The notes beneath the pieces were generated by a model. That model searched no databases, had not been told where the DNA came from, and saw only the letters and a program-made list of their open reading frames with translations. A stretch of DNA of 64,000 nt from Deinococcus grandis (lineage in GTDB: Bacteria; Deinococcota; Deinococci; Deinococcales; Deinococcaceae). The first letter of the stretch is position 1. Each line of letters begins with the position of its first letter. The stretch covers positions 1,993,501-2,057,500 of the forward strand of contig NZ_BCMS01000001.1 in assembly GCF_001485435.1 (NCBI RefSeq), written 5' to 3'. This document shows, piece after piece, positions 44,378 to 52,838 of this stretch. Both the position numbers and the translations under genes were made by a program.

Positions 44378-44398
44378 CCCTCTCCCCTGGGGAGAGGG
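44378..44398. repeat. CCCTCTCCCC/GGGGAGAGGG palindrome
   Basis: CCCTCTCCCCTGGGGAGAGGG followed by CCAGGGTGAGGG. Very similar palindromes occur intergenically in many unrelated high-GC bacteria. Only this copy is seen in the window. Confidence 0.55.
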
Positions 44399-44424
44399 CC
44401 AGGGTGAGGGGTGTGGCAGCAGCA

Positions 44425-44453
44425 GAGGCGCACCCACCGTTCGGGTGCGCCTC
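44425..44453. terminator. bidirectional terminator between ileS and AroE-like gene
   Basis: An 11-bp stem GAGGCGCACCC/GGGTGCGCCTC followed by TCCCCCTTT on the ileS strand. Confidence 0.75.
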
Positions 44454-44464
44454 TCCCCCTTTCC

Positions 44465-45211
44465 TTACACGAGGGCCTGCAGGGCCCCTTCGAGTTCCTG
44501 CGGGTGGAAGCGCTGCCCGGTGGCGTGTTCCAGCTGCCGGGCGAGGCGGCGCAGGGGGAGGTCGCGCAGGTCGAGGGTGCTGGCGCCGCTGCCGGTGACG
44601 CTGGCGCGGCCGGTCAGGTCGATGACGGTGTGGTACGGCTGCACGAGTCCGCTGGGGAGCGGTCCGGCGGTGAGCACGATCAGGTCGGCGCGGGCGGCGA
44701 AGTCGGTGACGCTGGGGTCGCGGCGGCTCAGGGGGTAGGCGCGGCGTCCGGCGGGGAGGTCGCGGGCGGCGCGTTCCGCTTCGGGGGTGCTCTCGGCGGC
44801 GATGCCGATCTCGGTGAAGCCCAGCCGGGCGAGGGGCAGGGCCAGGGCGAGGTCGTGGGCGTCCACGCCGAGAATCAGGGCACTCGCGCCGCGCGAGGCG
44901 TACCCGCTGGCGTCCAGCGCGTCGGTCAGGGCGTCGCTGAGGGCGAAGGTGCCGTGGAATTCGCCGCTGAGGGCGATGGCGTCCACGCGGCCCACGCGGC
45001 GGGCGACGGCGTCGGGTGTGACGGCGCCGAGCGCGTGCGTCTCCTGGCTGGGGTGGACGAGCGCCCCGGTGAAGTGGAGGGTGCGGCTGGCGTCCAGCAC
45101 GGCGCGCAGGTCGTCGGTGGGGACGTTCACGGCGATCAGGCCGAGGTCCCGCAGGGCGCGGGCGGCCGGGGCGGGGTAGCCGATCAGGGCCAGGGGCGAG
45201 TCGGGATGCAT
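44465..45211 (-). CDS. shikimate dehydrogenase-like protein, degenerate
   Basis: 248 aa. The layout (LALIGYPAPAARALRDLGL..., FTGALVHPSQE, SALILGVDAHDLALALPLARLGF, ADLIVLTAGPLPSGLV, then STLDLRDLPLRRLARQLEHATGQRFHPQEL) follows AroE. However, the shikimate-binding S-x-S and the catalytic Lys/Asp pair are not visible, and the NADP glycine-rich loop is eroded. It may be a divergent paralogue with another function or a non-catalytic relative. ATG 45211 has TACACT (45226-45221) 9 nt upstream. Confidence 0.6.
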   Translation of the reverse strand: MHPDSPLALIGYPAPAARALRDLGLIAVNVPTDDLRAVLDASRTLHFTGALVHPSQETHALGAVTPDAVARRVGRVDAIALSGEFHGTFALSDALTDALDASGYASRGASALILGVDAHDLALALPLARLGFTEIGIAAESTPEAERAARDLPAGRRAYPLSRRDPSVTDFAARADLIVLTAGPLPSGLVQPYHTVIDLTGRASVTGSGASTLDLRDLPLRRLARQLEHATGQRFHPQELEGALQALV

Positions 45212-45288
45212 GTGGGGTTCAGTGTAGCGACCGCAGGTGGGCCGCTGCCGGTCATGCCCGCAGCGGCTCATCCGGAGGGTGAGGTGAC

Positions 45289-45422
45289 TGGTACTCCGAT
45301 TGAACGGTTTTCCCAAACCATTCAATCCGAGCGGATGCGAGTAGGAGCGAAACGGGTTCCGGGCGTGGAGTTGACAACCCGGTGATGTTCCGGGTTGTTG
45401 ACGCAACAGACGGAATCCGTAT
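45289..45422 (+). repeat. two-hairpin intergenic repeat, copy C
   Basis: Same orientation as copy A. First hairpin ATTGAACGG/CCATTCAAT. Second hairpin ACAACCCGG (45374-45382)/CCGGGTTGT (45390-45398) with a TGATGTT loop, a different but still paired stem compared with copies A and D. The right end GGAATCCGTAT runs into the TAA stop of the convergent TspO-related gene (TAATACGGATTCCG on the minus strand). Confidence 0.85.
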
Positions 45423-46174
45423 TACAGCGCGGTGCGGCGGGTGCGCAGGCTGAGCAGGGCGCCCAGCACGACGAGCGCGGCGGCGATGGCGACGCCGGTC
45501 ACGACGGTCGCGGCGTCGGGGCGGGCGACGTACACGCCGTAGAAGGCCCACAGCAGCACCCCGGCGAAGGCGTAGTCGTGGAAGCGGGCCAGGAAGAACA
45601 CGCCGATCGCGGCGGCGATCACGACGAGCACGGCGGACCAGACGGGGGCGCTGAGGCCCAGCGCGCCGGTCGTCACGCCGACGCTGATGAGGTACGCGGT
45701 GATGTTGGCGATCGTGGCGACGCTGATCCAGCCCAGGTACAGCGAGGTGGGCAGCGCGAGCGTCCAGCGTTCCGCGCCCTGGGGCGGCAGGCCGCGCACC
45801 GTGAGGTACAGCCAGATCAGGCTGGCGAGCAGGGCCAGCATGATGATCACACTGGGGCCGAAGTTCAGGCTCTGGAAGGCCAGCAGCCAGGAGACATTCA
45901 GCAGGTTGCCCAGCAGGAACGGCCAGAACAGCCGGTCATACCGGGGGCCGCGCTGGGCGGGCAGCGCCTGGTACACGGCGAAGACCAGCAGGCCCAGGAA
46001 GATGGGGCCCCACACGGCAAACGTGAGTCCGGCGGGCGTGAAAGCGTTCGGGAGGGCGTCGCTGACCTCCTTGTTCGAGTTGCCGAAGAGTGGGAGGGCG
46101 TTGCTGAGGTAGTTCATCACGAGCGTGAGGATCGTGGCGAGCAGCAGCGTGATCTGCCTGGGAAGTCCGGTCAT
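45422..46174 (-). CDS. TspO/MBR-related (tryptophan-rich sensory-like) membrane protein
   Basis: 250 aa, seven to eight predicted helices. Segments FTPAGLTFAVWGPIFLGLLVFAVYQ and LLNVSWLLAFQS and SLYLGWISVATIANITAYL match the larger TspO-related family rather than classical 160-residue TspO; Trp is scattered in the helices. TspO relatives bind tetrapyrroles or lipids. ATG 46174 has TACGCT (46186-46181) 6 nt upstream. Its TAA stop is shared with repeat copy C. Confidence 0.75.
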   Translation of the reverse strand: MTGLPRQITLLLATILTLVMNYLSNALPLFGNSNKEVSDALPNAFTPAGLTFAVWGPIFLGLLVFAVYQALPAQRGPRYDRLFWPFLLGNLLNVSWLLAFQSLNFGPSVIIMLALLASLIWLYLTVRGLPPQGAERWTLALPTSLYLGWISVATIANITAYLISVGVTTGALGLSAPVWSAVLVVIAAAIGVFFLARFHDYAFAGVLLWAFYGVYVARPDAATVVTGVAIAAALVVLGALLSLRTRRTAL

Positions 46175-46241
46175 GCGTGCAGCGTAGGAGGTGCGGGGCG
46201 GCGGGGCTGTCGCCGGGCGCCCAGTCTGCGCGCGCGGGGCT

Positions 46242-47027
46242 TCAGGTGTTCTTGAGGTTCGCGCCGGCCCGGCGGGCCGCGACGGTCAGGCACGCGGCGG
46301 CCAGCGGCAGCAGCCCACGCGACTGCCGCGTGAGCAGCCCGGCGGCCAGGGCCAGCGTGGCGACCTGCCGGGCGCGGCGGACCTCCCCGGCCCGCACGGC
46401 GCGCGGAGCGCGGTCGCAGGCGCTCTGCACGGGTTCCGGGGCCGTCAGGTCACGGGCCAGCGGCAGGGCGGCCGCCGACAGCAGCGCGCCCGTCCATGAC
46501 CCACCGCGCGCCGGGGCCAGCGGGGGCAGCAGCGCGCCCATCAGCGGGGTCACGCTCCGCCCGCCTTCGGTCAGGAGGGGGGCCGCGCCGGCCACGAGCG
46601 CCCCCACGGCGCCGCCCGTCCCGGCCGCCGCGAGCGACTGCGCCAGCAGGCCCAGGTGATCGGTGCGGGTCAGGGTCTCCCCCGTCGTCCCGGCGATTCC
46701 CCGCAGGCCGGACAGCACCGCCACCGCCGGCAGCAATGGGGTCAGCCCACCGCCGCGGCCGACTAGTCCGGCCACTGCTGCAACGGGCAGGGCCGCGTTC
46801 GCCGTGCCCGGGAAGTCCGGGTCGAGTTCGCGCGCCGTCGCCCAGGCCAGGAAGGCCGTACCTCCTGCTCCTATCGCGTCCGCCCAGCCGCGCCCGCGCA
46901 GGCGGGCCAGCGCCACCGTCCCCAGCAGGCCCAGCGCCGCCACGCGGTTCGACGGGTACGTGAAGTCCAGCGGGCGCGCCAGCGCCGAACGGGAGGCAGC
47001 CGGGCGGGGAGCAGAGGGAGCACGCAT
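46242..47027 (-). CDS. Ala/Gly/Leu-rich membrane protein of unknown function
   Basis: 261 aa, family not recognised. Many short hydrophobic segments (e.g. VAALGLLGTVALARL, LPVAAVAGLVG, LLAQSLAAAGTGGAVGALVAGAAPL, VATLALAAGLLT) separated by Arg-rich turns, suggesting an integral membrane protein. Reality is supported by TAGGGT (47039-47034) 6 nt before the ATG. It lies between argJ and the TspO-related gene on the same strand. Confidence 0.6.
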   Translation of the reverse strand: MRAPSAPRPAASRSALARPLDFTYPSNRVAALGLLGTVALARLRGRGWADAIGAGGTAFLAWATARELDPDFPGTANAALPVAAVAGLVGRGGGLTPLLPAVAVLSGLRGIAGTTGETLTRTDHLGLLAQSLAAAGTGGAVGALVAGAAPLLTEGGRSVTPLMGALLPPLAPARGGSWTGALLSAAALPLARDLTAPEPVQSACDRAPRAVRAGEVRRARQVATLALAAGLLTRQSRGLLPLAAACLTVAARRAGANLKNT

Positions 47028-47099
47028 GCCCGCACCCTACCCCCCGCTCCGGGTCGTGTCGGCCAGTGACAAGGAAGCCTCAAGCTCCCCCCAGGTCGT

Positions 47100-48254
47100 T
47101 CAGGTCGTGTAGTCGGCGTTGATGCTGACGTACTCGGCGCTGAGGTCGCAGCCCCAGGCCTCGCCGCGCGCGTCGCCCACGCCGAGGTCGATGGTGAAGA
47201 CGACCTCCTCGGCCTTCATGCTCTCGCTGACCTGCGCGTCGTCGTACGGGAGGGGTTTGCCCTGGAAGACCGGGTGGCCCTGCACAGTGACGCGGAGTTT
47301 CTCGATGTTCACGCCCGCGCCGCTGCGGCCGACGGCCATGATCACGCGGCCCCAGTTGGGGTCGTTGCCGTGCACGGCGCTCTTGAGCAGGGGACTGACG
47401 CAGCAGGTGCGGGCGGCGGCCAGGGCTTCGGCCTCGCTGCGGGCGCCGCTGACCTGCACGGTCAGGAGTTTGGTGGCGCCCTCGCCGTCGGCGGCGATCT
47501 GGCGGGCGAGGTCGCGCATGACGCCTTCCAGGGCGGTCAGGAACTCCTGAAGGTCGGTGGCGCCGGCCTGTCCGTTGCACAGGACGACGGCCATGTCGTT
47601 GGTGCTCGTGTCGCCGTCGACGGTGACGGCGTTGAAGGTGCGGTTCACGATGGCGGGGAACGCCTCGCGCAGCGCCGCCTGATCGATCTGGGCGTCGGTG
47701 AACGCGAAGGCGAACATGGTCGCCATGTCGGGGTGGATCATGCCGCTGCCCTTGGCGGTCCCGACGATGCGCGCGCCGCTGCTTAAGGTCGCTTCCGCGG
47801 TCTTGGGGCGGGTGTCGGTGGTCATGATGGCGCTGGCGAAGGCGTCCGCGCCGCTGCCGAGTTCGTCCGGCAGGTGCTCAATGCCGCTGAGTACCTTGTC
47901 CATGGGCAGCAGGTGCCCGATGATGCCGGTGCTGGCGGTCAGGACCGCCTCGGGCCGCACGTTCAGGACGCTGCCGAAGGCGTCGGCCATGTCGGCGTTG
48001 TCATGGGCGCCGCGGGTGCCGGTGGCGGCGTTGGCGTTCCCAGCGTTCACGAGCAGCGCGCGGATGGGCGCGCCCTGCGCGTACAGGTCGCGGTTGCGGG
48101 TGACGCACGCGGCGGCGGTGGTACTGCGCGTCCCCGCGAACGCCCAGGTGCAGTCCGCGGCGCTCGTGACGCCGCTCAGGTCGGTCCGGCCGCTGGGCTT
48201 GATGCCGGCGGCCATGGCGGCGGCGGTGAAGCCGGTGGGGAAGGTGAGGCTCAT
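47100..48254 (-). CDS. argJ: ArgJ, ornithine/glutamate acetyltransferase
   Basis: 384 aa N-terminal-nucleophile enzyme of the cyclic arginine pathway; it moves acetyl from N-acetylornithine to glutamate. The autocleavage and nucleophile site is Met-Ala-Thr-Met (IHPDMATMFAFAFTDAQ). TASTGIIGHLLPMDKV, VDGDTSTNDMAVVL and HGNDPNWGRVIMAVGRSG are canonical. ATG 48254 has TACACT (48267-48262) 7 nt upstream. Confidence 0.95.
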   Translation of the reverse strand: MSLTFPTGFTAAAMAAGIKPSGRTDLSGVTSAADCTWAFAGTRSTTAAACVTRNRDLYAQGAPIRALLVNAGNANAATGTRGAHDNADMADAFGSVLNVRPEAVLTASTGIIGHLLPMDKVLSGIEHLPDELGSGADAFASAIMTTDTRPKTAEATLSSGARIVGTAKGSGMIHPDMATMFAFAFTDAQIDQAALREAFPAIVNRTFNAVTVDGDTSTNDMAVVLCNGQAGATDLQEFLTALEGVMRDLARQIAADGEGATKLLTVQVSGARSEAEALAAARTCCVSPLLKSAVHGNDPNWGRVIMAVGRSGAGVNIEKLRVTVQGHPVFQGKPLPYDDAQVSESMKAEEVVFTIDLGVGDARGEAWGCDLSAEYVSINADYTT

Positions 48255-48325
48255 GTACGGGAGTGTAGCGGGCGGCCCGCCCGGGCTGGGAGGGCGCGCA
48301 GGGTGGGCGTCTATACTCGGGGCAC

Positions 48326-49921
48326 ATGACAAGCGGGGACGTGGGGCAGGGGCGCGTGGATTTCATCGTGGTGGGGGCCGGGTCGGGCGGCTGCGTGGCG
48401 GCGCGGCGGCTGCTGGACGCGGGCGCGCGGGTGCTGCTGCTGGAGGCGGGCGGGCCGGACTCGCATCCGCTGATCCGCGCGCCGGGCGCGTTCAACAAGC
48501 TGTTCCGCACGGCGGTGGACTGGAACCTGACGACGGTGCCGCAGCCGCGCGCGGCGGGGCGGTCGTTCTACTGGCCGCGCGGGAAGGTGCTGGGTGGCAG
48601 CAGCGCGATCAACGCGACCATCTGGATTCGAGGCTCGCGGCGGGATTTCGACCGCTGGGGCGACGGCTGGACCTGGGAGGATGTGCTGCCGGATTTCCGC
48701 GCGCTGGAGTCGTACCGGGGCCCGGCGTCGGAGACGCGCGGCGTGGACGGCCCGATGCCCGCCGGGGCGCGCGGCGCGTCGCACGAGCTGAGTCACGCGT
48801 TCGTGAAGGCGGCGGCGGTGGGGCTGGGCCTGCCGGTCGTGGACTCCTTCAATGATGGCGTGCTGGACGGCGCGGGTCTGCTGGAGAGCAACCATCAGGG
48901 GGGCGAGCGGTTCAGTGCGTTCCGGGCGTTCCTGAAGCCGGTGCTGGGTCACCCGAACCTGACGGTCCTGACGGGCGCTCACGTGCTGGAACTGCTGTGG
49001 GAGGGCCAGCGTGCGGCGGGCGTGCGGCTGCGCTGGCGGGGCCGGACGCTGGACGCCCCGGCGGGCGGGGTGATCCTCACGGCGGGCGCGGTGCAGACGC
49101 CGCAGCTGCTGATGCTGTCGGGGATCGGGCCGCGCGCGGAACTGCAGCGGCACGGCATCCCGGTCCGTGTGGCGCTGGAGGCCGTGGGTGGGGGGCTGCA
49201 GGATCACCTCGCGGTGCCGGTGATCAGCCGCTCGCGGATCACCAGCCTGGACCGGGTGCCGCAGGGCGAGGCGCTGGCGCGGTACCTGTGGAACCGCAGC
49301 GGCCCGCTGAGCAGCAACGTCGCGGAGGCCAGTGCGTTCACGCACGCCCGCGCGGGCCTGAGCAGCCAGGACGACCCGGACATCCAGTTTCATTTCGGTC
49401 CGGCGTACTTCCGGGATCACGGGTTCCGGACCGAGCCGGGGAACCACTTCACGGTGGGGCCGGTGCTCGTGGACGTGCACAGCCGGGGCCGCCTGACCCT
49501 CGCGTCGCGTGACCCTCTCGCCGCGCCGGTCATCGACCCGGGGTACCTGACGGACGACCGGGACGTGCAGAGTCTCGTGGCGGGCGTGCGGCAGGCGCGT
49601 GAGATCGCCTCCAGCCCGCCGCTGTCCGAACTGCGCGGCGCGGAGGTCCTGCCGGGCGAGGGGCACCGCAGTGACGCGGCGCTGCGCCAGCATGTGGCGC
49701 GCGAGTGCGCGACCCTGTACCACCCGGTCGGCACGGCGGCCCTGGGCGACGGGGACGACGCCGTGGTGAGCCGTGACCTGGCGGTGCGGGACGTGCGGGG
49801 CCTGTGGGTGGGGGACGCGAGCGTCATGCCGCGCATCATTCACGCGAACACGAACGCGACGAGCATGATGATCGGCGCGCGGGCCGCGACCTTCGCACTC
49901 CGTGAGGTCGGCGGGCGCTGA
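48326..49921 (+). CDS. GMC-family FAD oxidoreductase (choline dehydrogenase-like)
   Basis: 531 aa. ADP-binding VDFIVVGAGSGGCVAARRLLDAGARVLLLEAGG, GMC signature 1 GKVLGGSSAINATIWIRGSRRDFDRW, signature 2 GAVQTPQLLMLSGIGP, and the catalytic His/Asn in CATLYHPVGTAALG and RIIHANTNATSMMIGARAA. Oxidises an alcohol, possibly choline-like or long-chain. ATG 48326 has TATACT (48312-48317) 8 nt upstream. Divergent from argJ with about 70 nt between starts. Confidence 0.92.
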   Translation: MTSGDVGQGRVDFIVVGAGSGGCVAARRLLDAGARVLLLEAGGPDSHPLIRAPGAFNKLFRTAVDWNLTTVPQPRAAGRSFYWPRGKVLGGSSAINATIWIRGSRRDFDRWGDGWTWEDVLPDFRALESYRGPASETRGVDGPMPAGARGASHELSHAFVKAAAVGLGLPVVDSFNDGVLDGAGLLESNHQGGERFSAFRAFLKPVLGHPNLTVLTGAHVLELLWEGQRAAGVRLRWRGRTLDAPAGGVILTAGAVQTPQLLMLSGIGPRAELQRHGIPVRVALEAVGGGLQDHLAVPVISRSRITSLDRVPQGEALARYLWNRSGPLSSNVAEASAFTHARAGLSSQDDPDIQFHFGPAYFRDHGFRTEPGNHFTVGPVLVDVHSRGRLTLASRDPLAAPVIDPGYLTDDRDVQSLVAGVRQAREIASSPPLSELRGAEVLPGEGHRSDAALRQHVARECATLYHPVGTAALGDGDDAVVSRDLAVRDVRGLWVGDASVMPRIIHANTNATSMMIGARAATFALREVGGR

Positions 49922-50000
49922 TGGGAAATTGATGCGAATCGCACAGTCCTCATGCTCGGTTCACGAGCGTTCTCACCTCTCACGCTAGGGTGGCACTGAC

Positions 50001-50522
50001 ATGAAGCCCCGCTCCCTTCTCCTGACGCTCGCCGCCCTGACCCTGGGCGCCGCCAGCGCGGTGCCCGTGAAGCTGGGCAGCGTGCCGGTGACCGTCGAAC
50101 CGAACGCCAAACTCCTGACCCTGAGTGCCGCCGGGATCCGCACCGCGTTCCCCAGCGCCGCCGGGCGCCCCGACGCCGTCTTCATGACCGAGGACCGCAA
50201 GGTCAGCGTCGCGTTCGAGTGGCGGGACAGCAAACTGAACAGGACCGAGGTCGGCAAGCTCGTCGAGCAGTTCCCCAGCGTCATCCGCGCGCAGGTCCCG
50301 AACGTGAAGACGCTCAAGGCGAACCTGCTGCAGGTCAGCGGCACGCCCTGGGCGCAGTTTATCTTCACCACCCCCAGCCAGGGCGACGAGCTGCGCCGCG
50401 AACTGCTCGTCACCAGCGCCGGGGGCCGCATGCTCGTCGTGACGATCGCCGGGAACATGAAGGACTACGCGAAGAACGAGGCCGTGGTCCGCACCCTGAC
50501 CAACAGCGTCCGCGTGAACTGA
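50001..50522 (+). CDS. secreted protein of unknown function (173 aa)
   Basis: Signal peptide MKPRSLLLTLAALTLGAASA. The mature domain is alpha/beta with FMTEDRKVSVAFEWRDSKLNRTEV, VQVSGTPWAQFIFTTPSQGDELRRELLVTSAGGRMLVVTIAGN and a closing RTLTNSVRVN, a pattern resembling DcrB/PsbP-like periplasmic proteins. TAGGGT (49986-49991) lies 9 nt upstream. Function unknown; exported location inferred. Confidence 0.75.
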   Translation: MKPRSLLLTLAALTLGAASAVPVKLGSVPVTVEPNAKLLTLSAAGIRTAFPSAAGRPDAVFMTEDRKVSVAFEWRDSKLNRTEVGKLVEQFPSVIRAQVPNVKTLKANLLQVSGTPWAQFIFTTPSQGDELRRELLVTSAGGRMLVVTIAGNMKDYAKNEAVVRTLTNSVRVN

Positions 50523-50590
50523 CCTTCACCGGAACGGGGGCGTGCGCCGGAGGATCAACCCCGGCGCACGCCCCGTTGCCTATGTACATC

Positions 50591-50727
50591 TATGCGAATT
50601 CCGTTTGTTTCGCTGACAATCCGGAACTTCACCGGATTGCCAGCTCCACGTCCGGAATCCGCCTCTCTCCTACTCGCATCCGCTCGGATTGAACGGGTTG
50701 TGCAACCCATTCAATCGGAGTCCGTAT
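50591..50727 (-). repeat. two-hairpin intergenic repeat, copy D
   Basis: Read on the minus strand. First hairpin ATTGAATGGGTT/AACCCGTTCAAT; second hairpin CAATCCGG (50617-50624)/CCGGATTG (50632-50639). The right edge continues directly into the TAA stop of deoD (TAATACGGACTCCG on the minus strand). Ends TATGCGAATTCCG and CGGAGTCCGTAT are the terminal inverted repeats. Confidence 0.87.
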
Positions 50728-51434
50728 TACTCGCCGAGCGCGGCGTCGAGCGCGATCTCGATCATGGCGTTGAAGGTCAGCTGGCGTTCCTCGGCGGTGG
50801 TCTCCTCGCGGGTGACGAGGTGGTCGCTGATGGTCAGGACGGTCAGGGCCTTCACGCCGTGCTTGGCGGCCAGGGTGTACAGCCCGGCGGCTTCCATCTC
50901 GACGGCCAGCACGCCGAAGTCCGCCCAGATTTTGTACTGGTCGAAGTCGTCGTGGTAGAAGGTGTCGCTGCTCATGATGTTGCCGACGTGCGTGGTGTGG
51001 CCGCGTTCGCGGGCGATCTGGTAGGCGCGCATCAGCAGGTCGAAGTCGGCGATTGGGGCGAAGTTCTTCGCGCCGAAGCGGATGTTGTTGATGTTGCTGT
51101 CCGTGCACGCGGCCTGCGCCAGCACGATGTCCCGCACGTGCACGTCCGCCTGGTAGCTGCCGGCCGTGCCGACACGGATGAGGTTCTTGCAGCCGTACTG
51201 GGTGATCAGTTCGCTGACGTAGATCATGGAGCTGGCGATGCCCATGCCGGTGCCCTGCACGCTGACACGCTTGCCCTTGTAGGTGCCGGTGTAGCCGTGC
51301 ATGCCGCGCACGGTGTTGTGCAGGACGGGGTCGGTCAGGAACGTCTCGGCGATGTGCTTGGCGCGCAGGGGGTCGCCGGGCAGCAGGACGGTTTCGGCGA
51401 TCTGGCCGGGTTCGGCGTTCAGGTGAATACTCAT
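50727..51434 (-). CDS. deoD: purine-nucleoside phosphorylase, DeoD type
   Basis: 235 aa hexameric-type PNP. N-terminal MSIHLNAEPGQIAETVLLPGDPLRAKHIAETFL, GTGMGIASSMIYVSELI (phosphate site), IRVGTAGSYQADVHVRDIVLAQAACTDS, and AVEMEAAGLYTLAAKHGVKALTVLTISDH with catalytic Asp. ATG 51434 gives the canonical start; TAGGCT (51448-51443) is 8 nt upstream. Its stop overlaps repeat copy D. Confidence 0.96.
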   Translation of the reverse strand: MSIHLNAEPGQIAETVLLPGDPLRAKHIAETFLTDPVLHNTVRGMHGYTGTYKGKRVSVQGTGMGIASSMIYVSELITQYGCKNLIRVGTAGSYQADVHVRDIVLAQAACTDSNINNIRFGAKNFAPIADFDLLMRAYQIARERGHTTHVGNIMSSDTFYHDDFDQYKIWADFGVLAVEMEAAGLYTLAAKHGVKALTVLTISDHLVTREETTAEERQLTFNAMIEIALDAALGE

Positions 51435-51656
51435 GACCCCTGAGCCTATCAAGTTCCGGCCCGGCTGTGAATGGACCGGGCGTGGGCCGCAGGATTCACC
51501 CCCCGCGGCCCACCTCCTCCTGCCGACGTCCCACTGCCCTGGCAGTGGTGTCCGGTTGCGGTCACGGGAGCACAACACGCCCGCGACCTCCACGTCCTGC
51601 CACCGCCTCTCGCGGCTTCTCGTTCCACCCGGTTCAGGGCGCGGCCCCAAACGCCG

Positions 51657-52838
51657 TTACAGCACTTCGAACAGGCCCGCGGCGCCCATGCCGCCGCCGA
51701 TGCACATGGTGACGACGACGTGCTTGGCGCCGCGGCGCCGTCCTTCCAGCAGGGCGTGCCCGGTCAGGCGCGCGCCGCTCATGCCGTAGGGGTGCCCGAT
51801 GCTGATGGAGCCGCCGTTCACGTTGTACTTCTCCGGGTCGATGCCGAGGTGGTCGCGGCAGTACAGGGCCTGCACGGCGAACGCCTCGTTCAGTTCCCAC
51901 AGGTCGATGTCGTCCACGCTCAGGCCGTGCCGTTTGAGGAGTTTCGGCACGGCGAACACCGGGCCGATGCCCATCTCGTCCGGTTCGCACCCGGCGATGG
52001 CGAAGCCCTTGAACAGACCCAGCGGGGCGAGGCCGCGTTCGCGGGCCACGTCGGCATTCATGACGACCACGGCGGCCGCGCCGTCGCTGAGCTGGCTGGC
52101 GTTCCCGGCGGTGATCACGCCGCCCTCGAACACGGGCTTCAGCTTGCCCAGGCCTTCCAGGGTGGTGTCGGCGCGGTTCCCCTCGTCCAGGGTGCGGGTG
52201 ACGGTCTGGTCGCTGATCTCGCCGGTGGCCTTGTCCTGCACCTTCATGGTAGCGGTCATGGGGACGATCTCGTGCTCGAACAGTCCGGCCTGCTGGGCGC
52301 GGGCGGTGCGCATCTGCGAGTGGTACGCGTACTCGTCCTGCTGCTCACGGGTGATGCCGTAGCGCTTGGCGACGATCTCGGCGGTTTCCAGCATGGGCAT
52401 GTAGATGGCGGGCTTGTGCCCCATGAGCCACTCGCCGCGCAGGCGGTACTTGTTCGCGTGCTCGTTCTGCGTCAGGGTGATGCTTTCCAGGCCGCCCGCG
52501 ACGTACACGTCGCCCTGGCCGGCCATGACGCTGTTCGCGGCGGTCGCGATGGTCTGCAGGCCGCTGGAGCAGAAGCGGTTCACGGTCTGCCCCGCCACGC
52601 TGACGGGCAGTCCGGCGCGCAGCGCGATCTGCCGGGCGATGTTGCTGCCGGTAGCACCCTCGGGGTTCCCGGCGCCCATGATGACATCCTCGATCTCGGC
52701 GGGGTCCACGCCCGCGCGGGCGACGGCGTGCGTGACGGCGTGCGCGCCCAGGTCGCTGCCGTGCGTGTCGTTCAGGAAGCCGCGGTAGGCCTTGCCGATG
52801 GGGGTGCGGGCGGTGGAGACGATGACAGCTTCAGGCAT
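51657..52838 (-). CDS. thiolase (acetyl-CoA acyltransferase)
   Basis: 393 aa. Nucleophile Cys90 in NRFCSSGLQTIATAANSV, WELNEAFAVQALY, the His loop NVNGGSISIGHPYGMSGARLTG and the second Cys in VTMCIGGGMGAAGLFEVL. PEAVIVSTARTPIGKAYRG is the usual N-terminus. Likely the last step of beta-oxidation, together with the FadJ-like enzyme at 55949. ATG 52838 with GGAG is nested 8 nt inside the upstream glycosyltransferase gene, so the pair is coupled although the functions are unrelated. Confidence 0.94.
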   Translation of the reverse strand: MPEAVIVSTARTPIGKAYRGFLNDTHGSDLGAHAVTHAVARAGVDPAEIEDVIMGAGNPEGATGSNIARQIALRAGLPVSVAGQTVNRFCSSGLQTIATAANSVMAGQGDVYVAGGLESITLTQNEHANKYRLRGEWLMGHKPAIYMPMLETAEIVAKRYGITREQQDEYAYHSQMRTARAQQAGLFEHEIVPMTATMKVQDKATGEISDQTVTRTLDEGNRADTTLEGLGKLKPVFEGGVITAGNASQLSDGAAAVVVMNADVARERGLAPLGLFKGFAIAGCEPDEMGIGPVFAVPKLLKRHGLSVDDIDLWELNEAFAVQALYCRDHLGIDPEKYNVNGGSISIGHPYGMSGARLTGHALLEGRRRGAKHVVVTMCIGGGMGAAGLFEVL

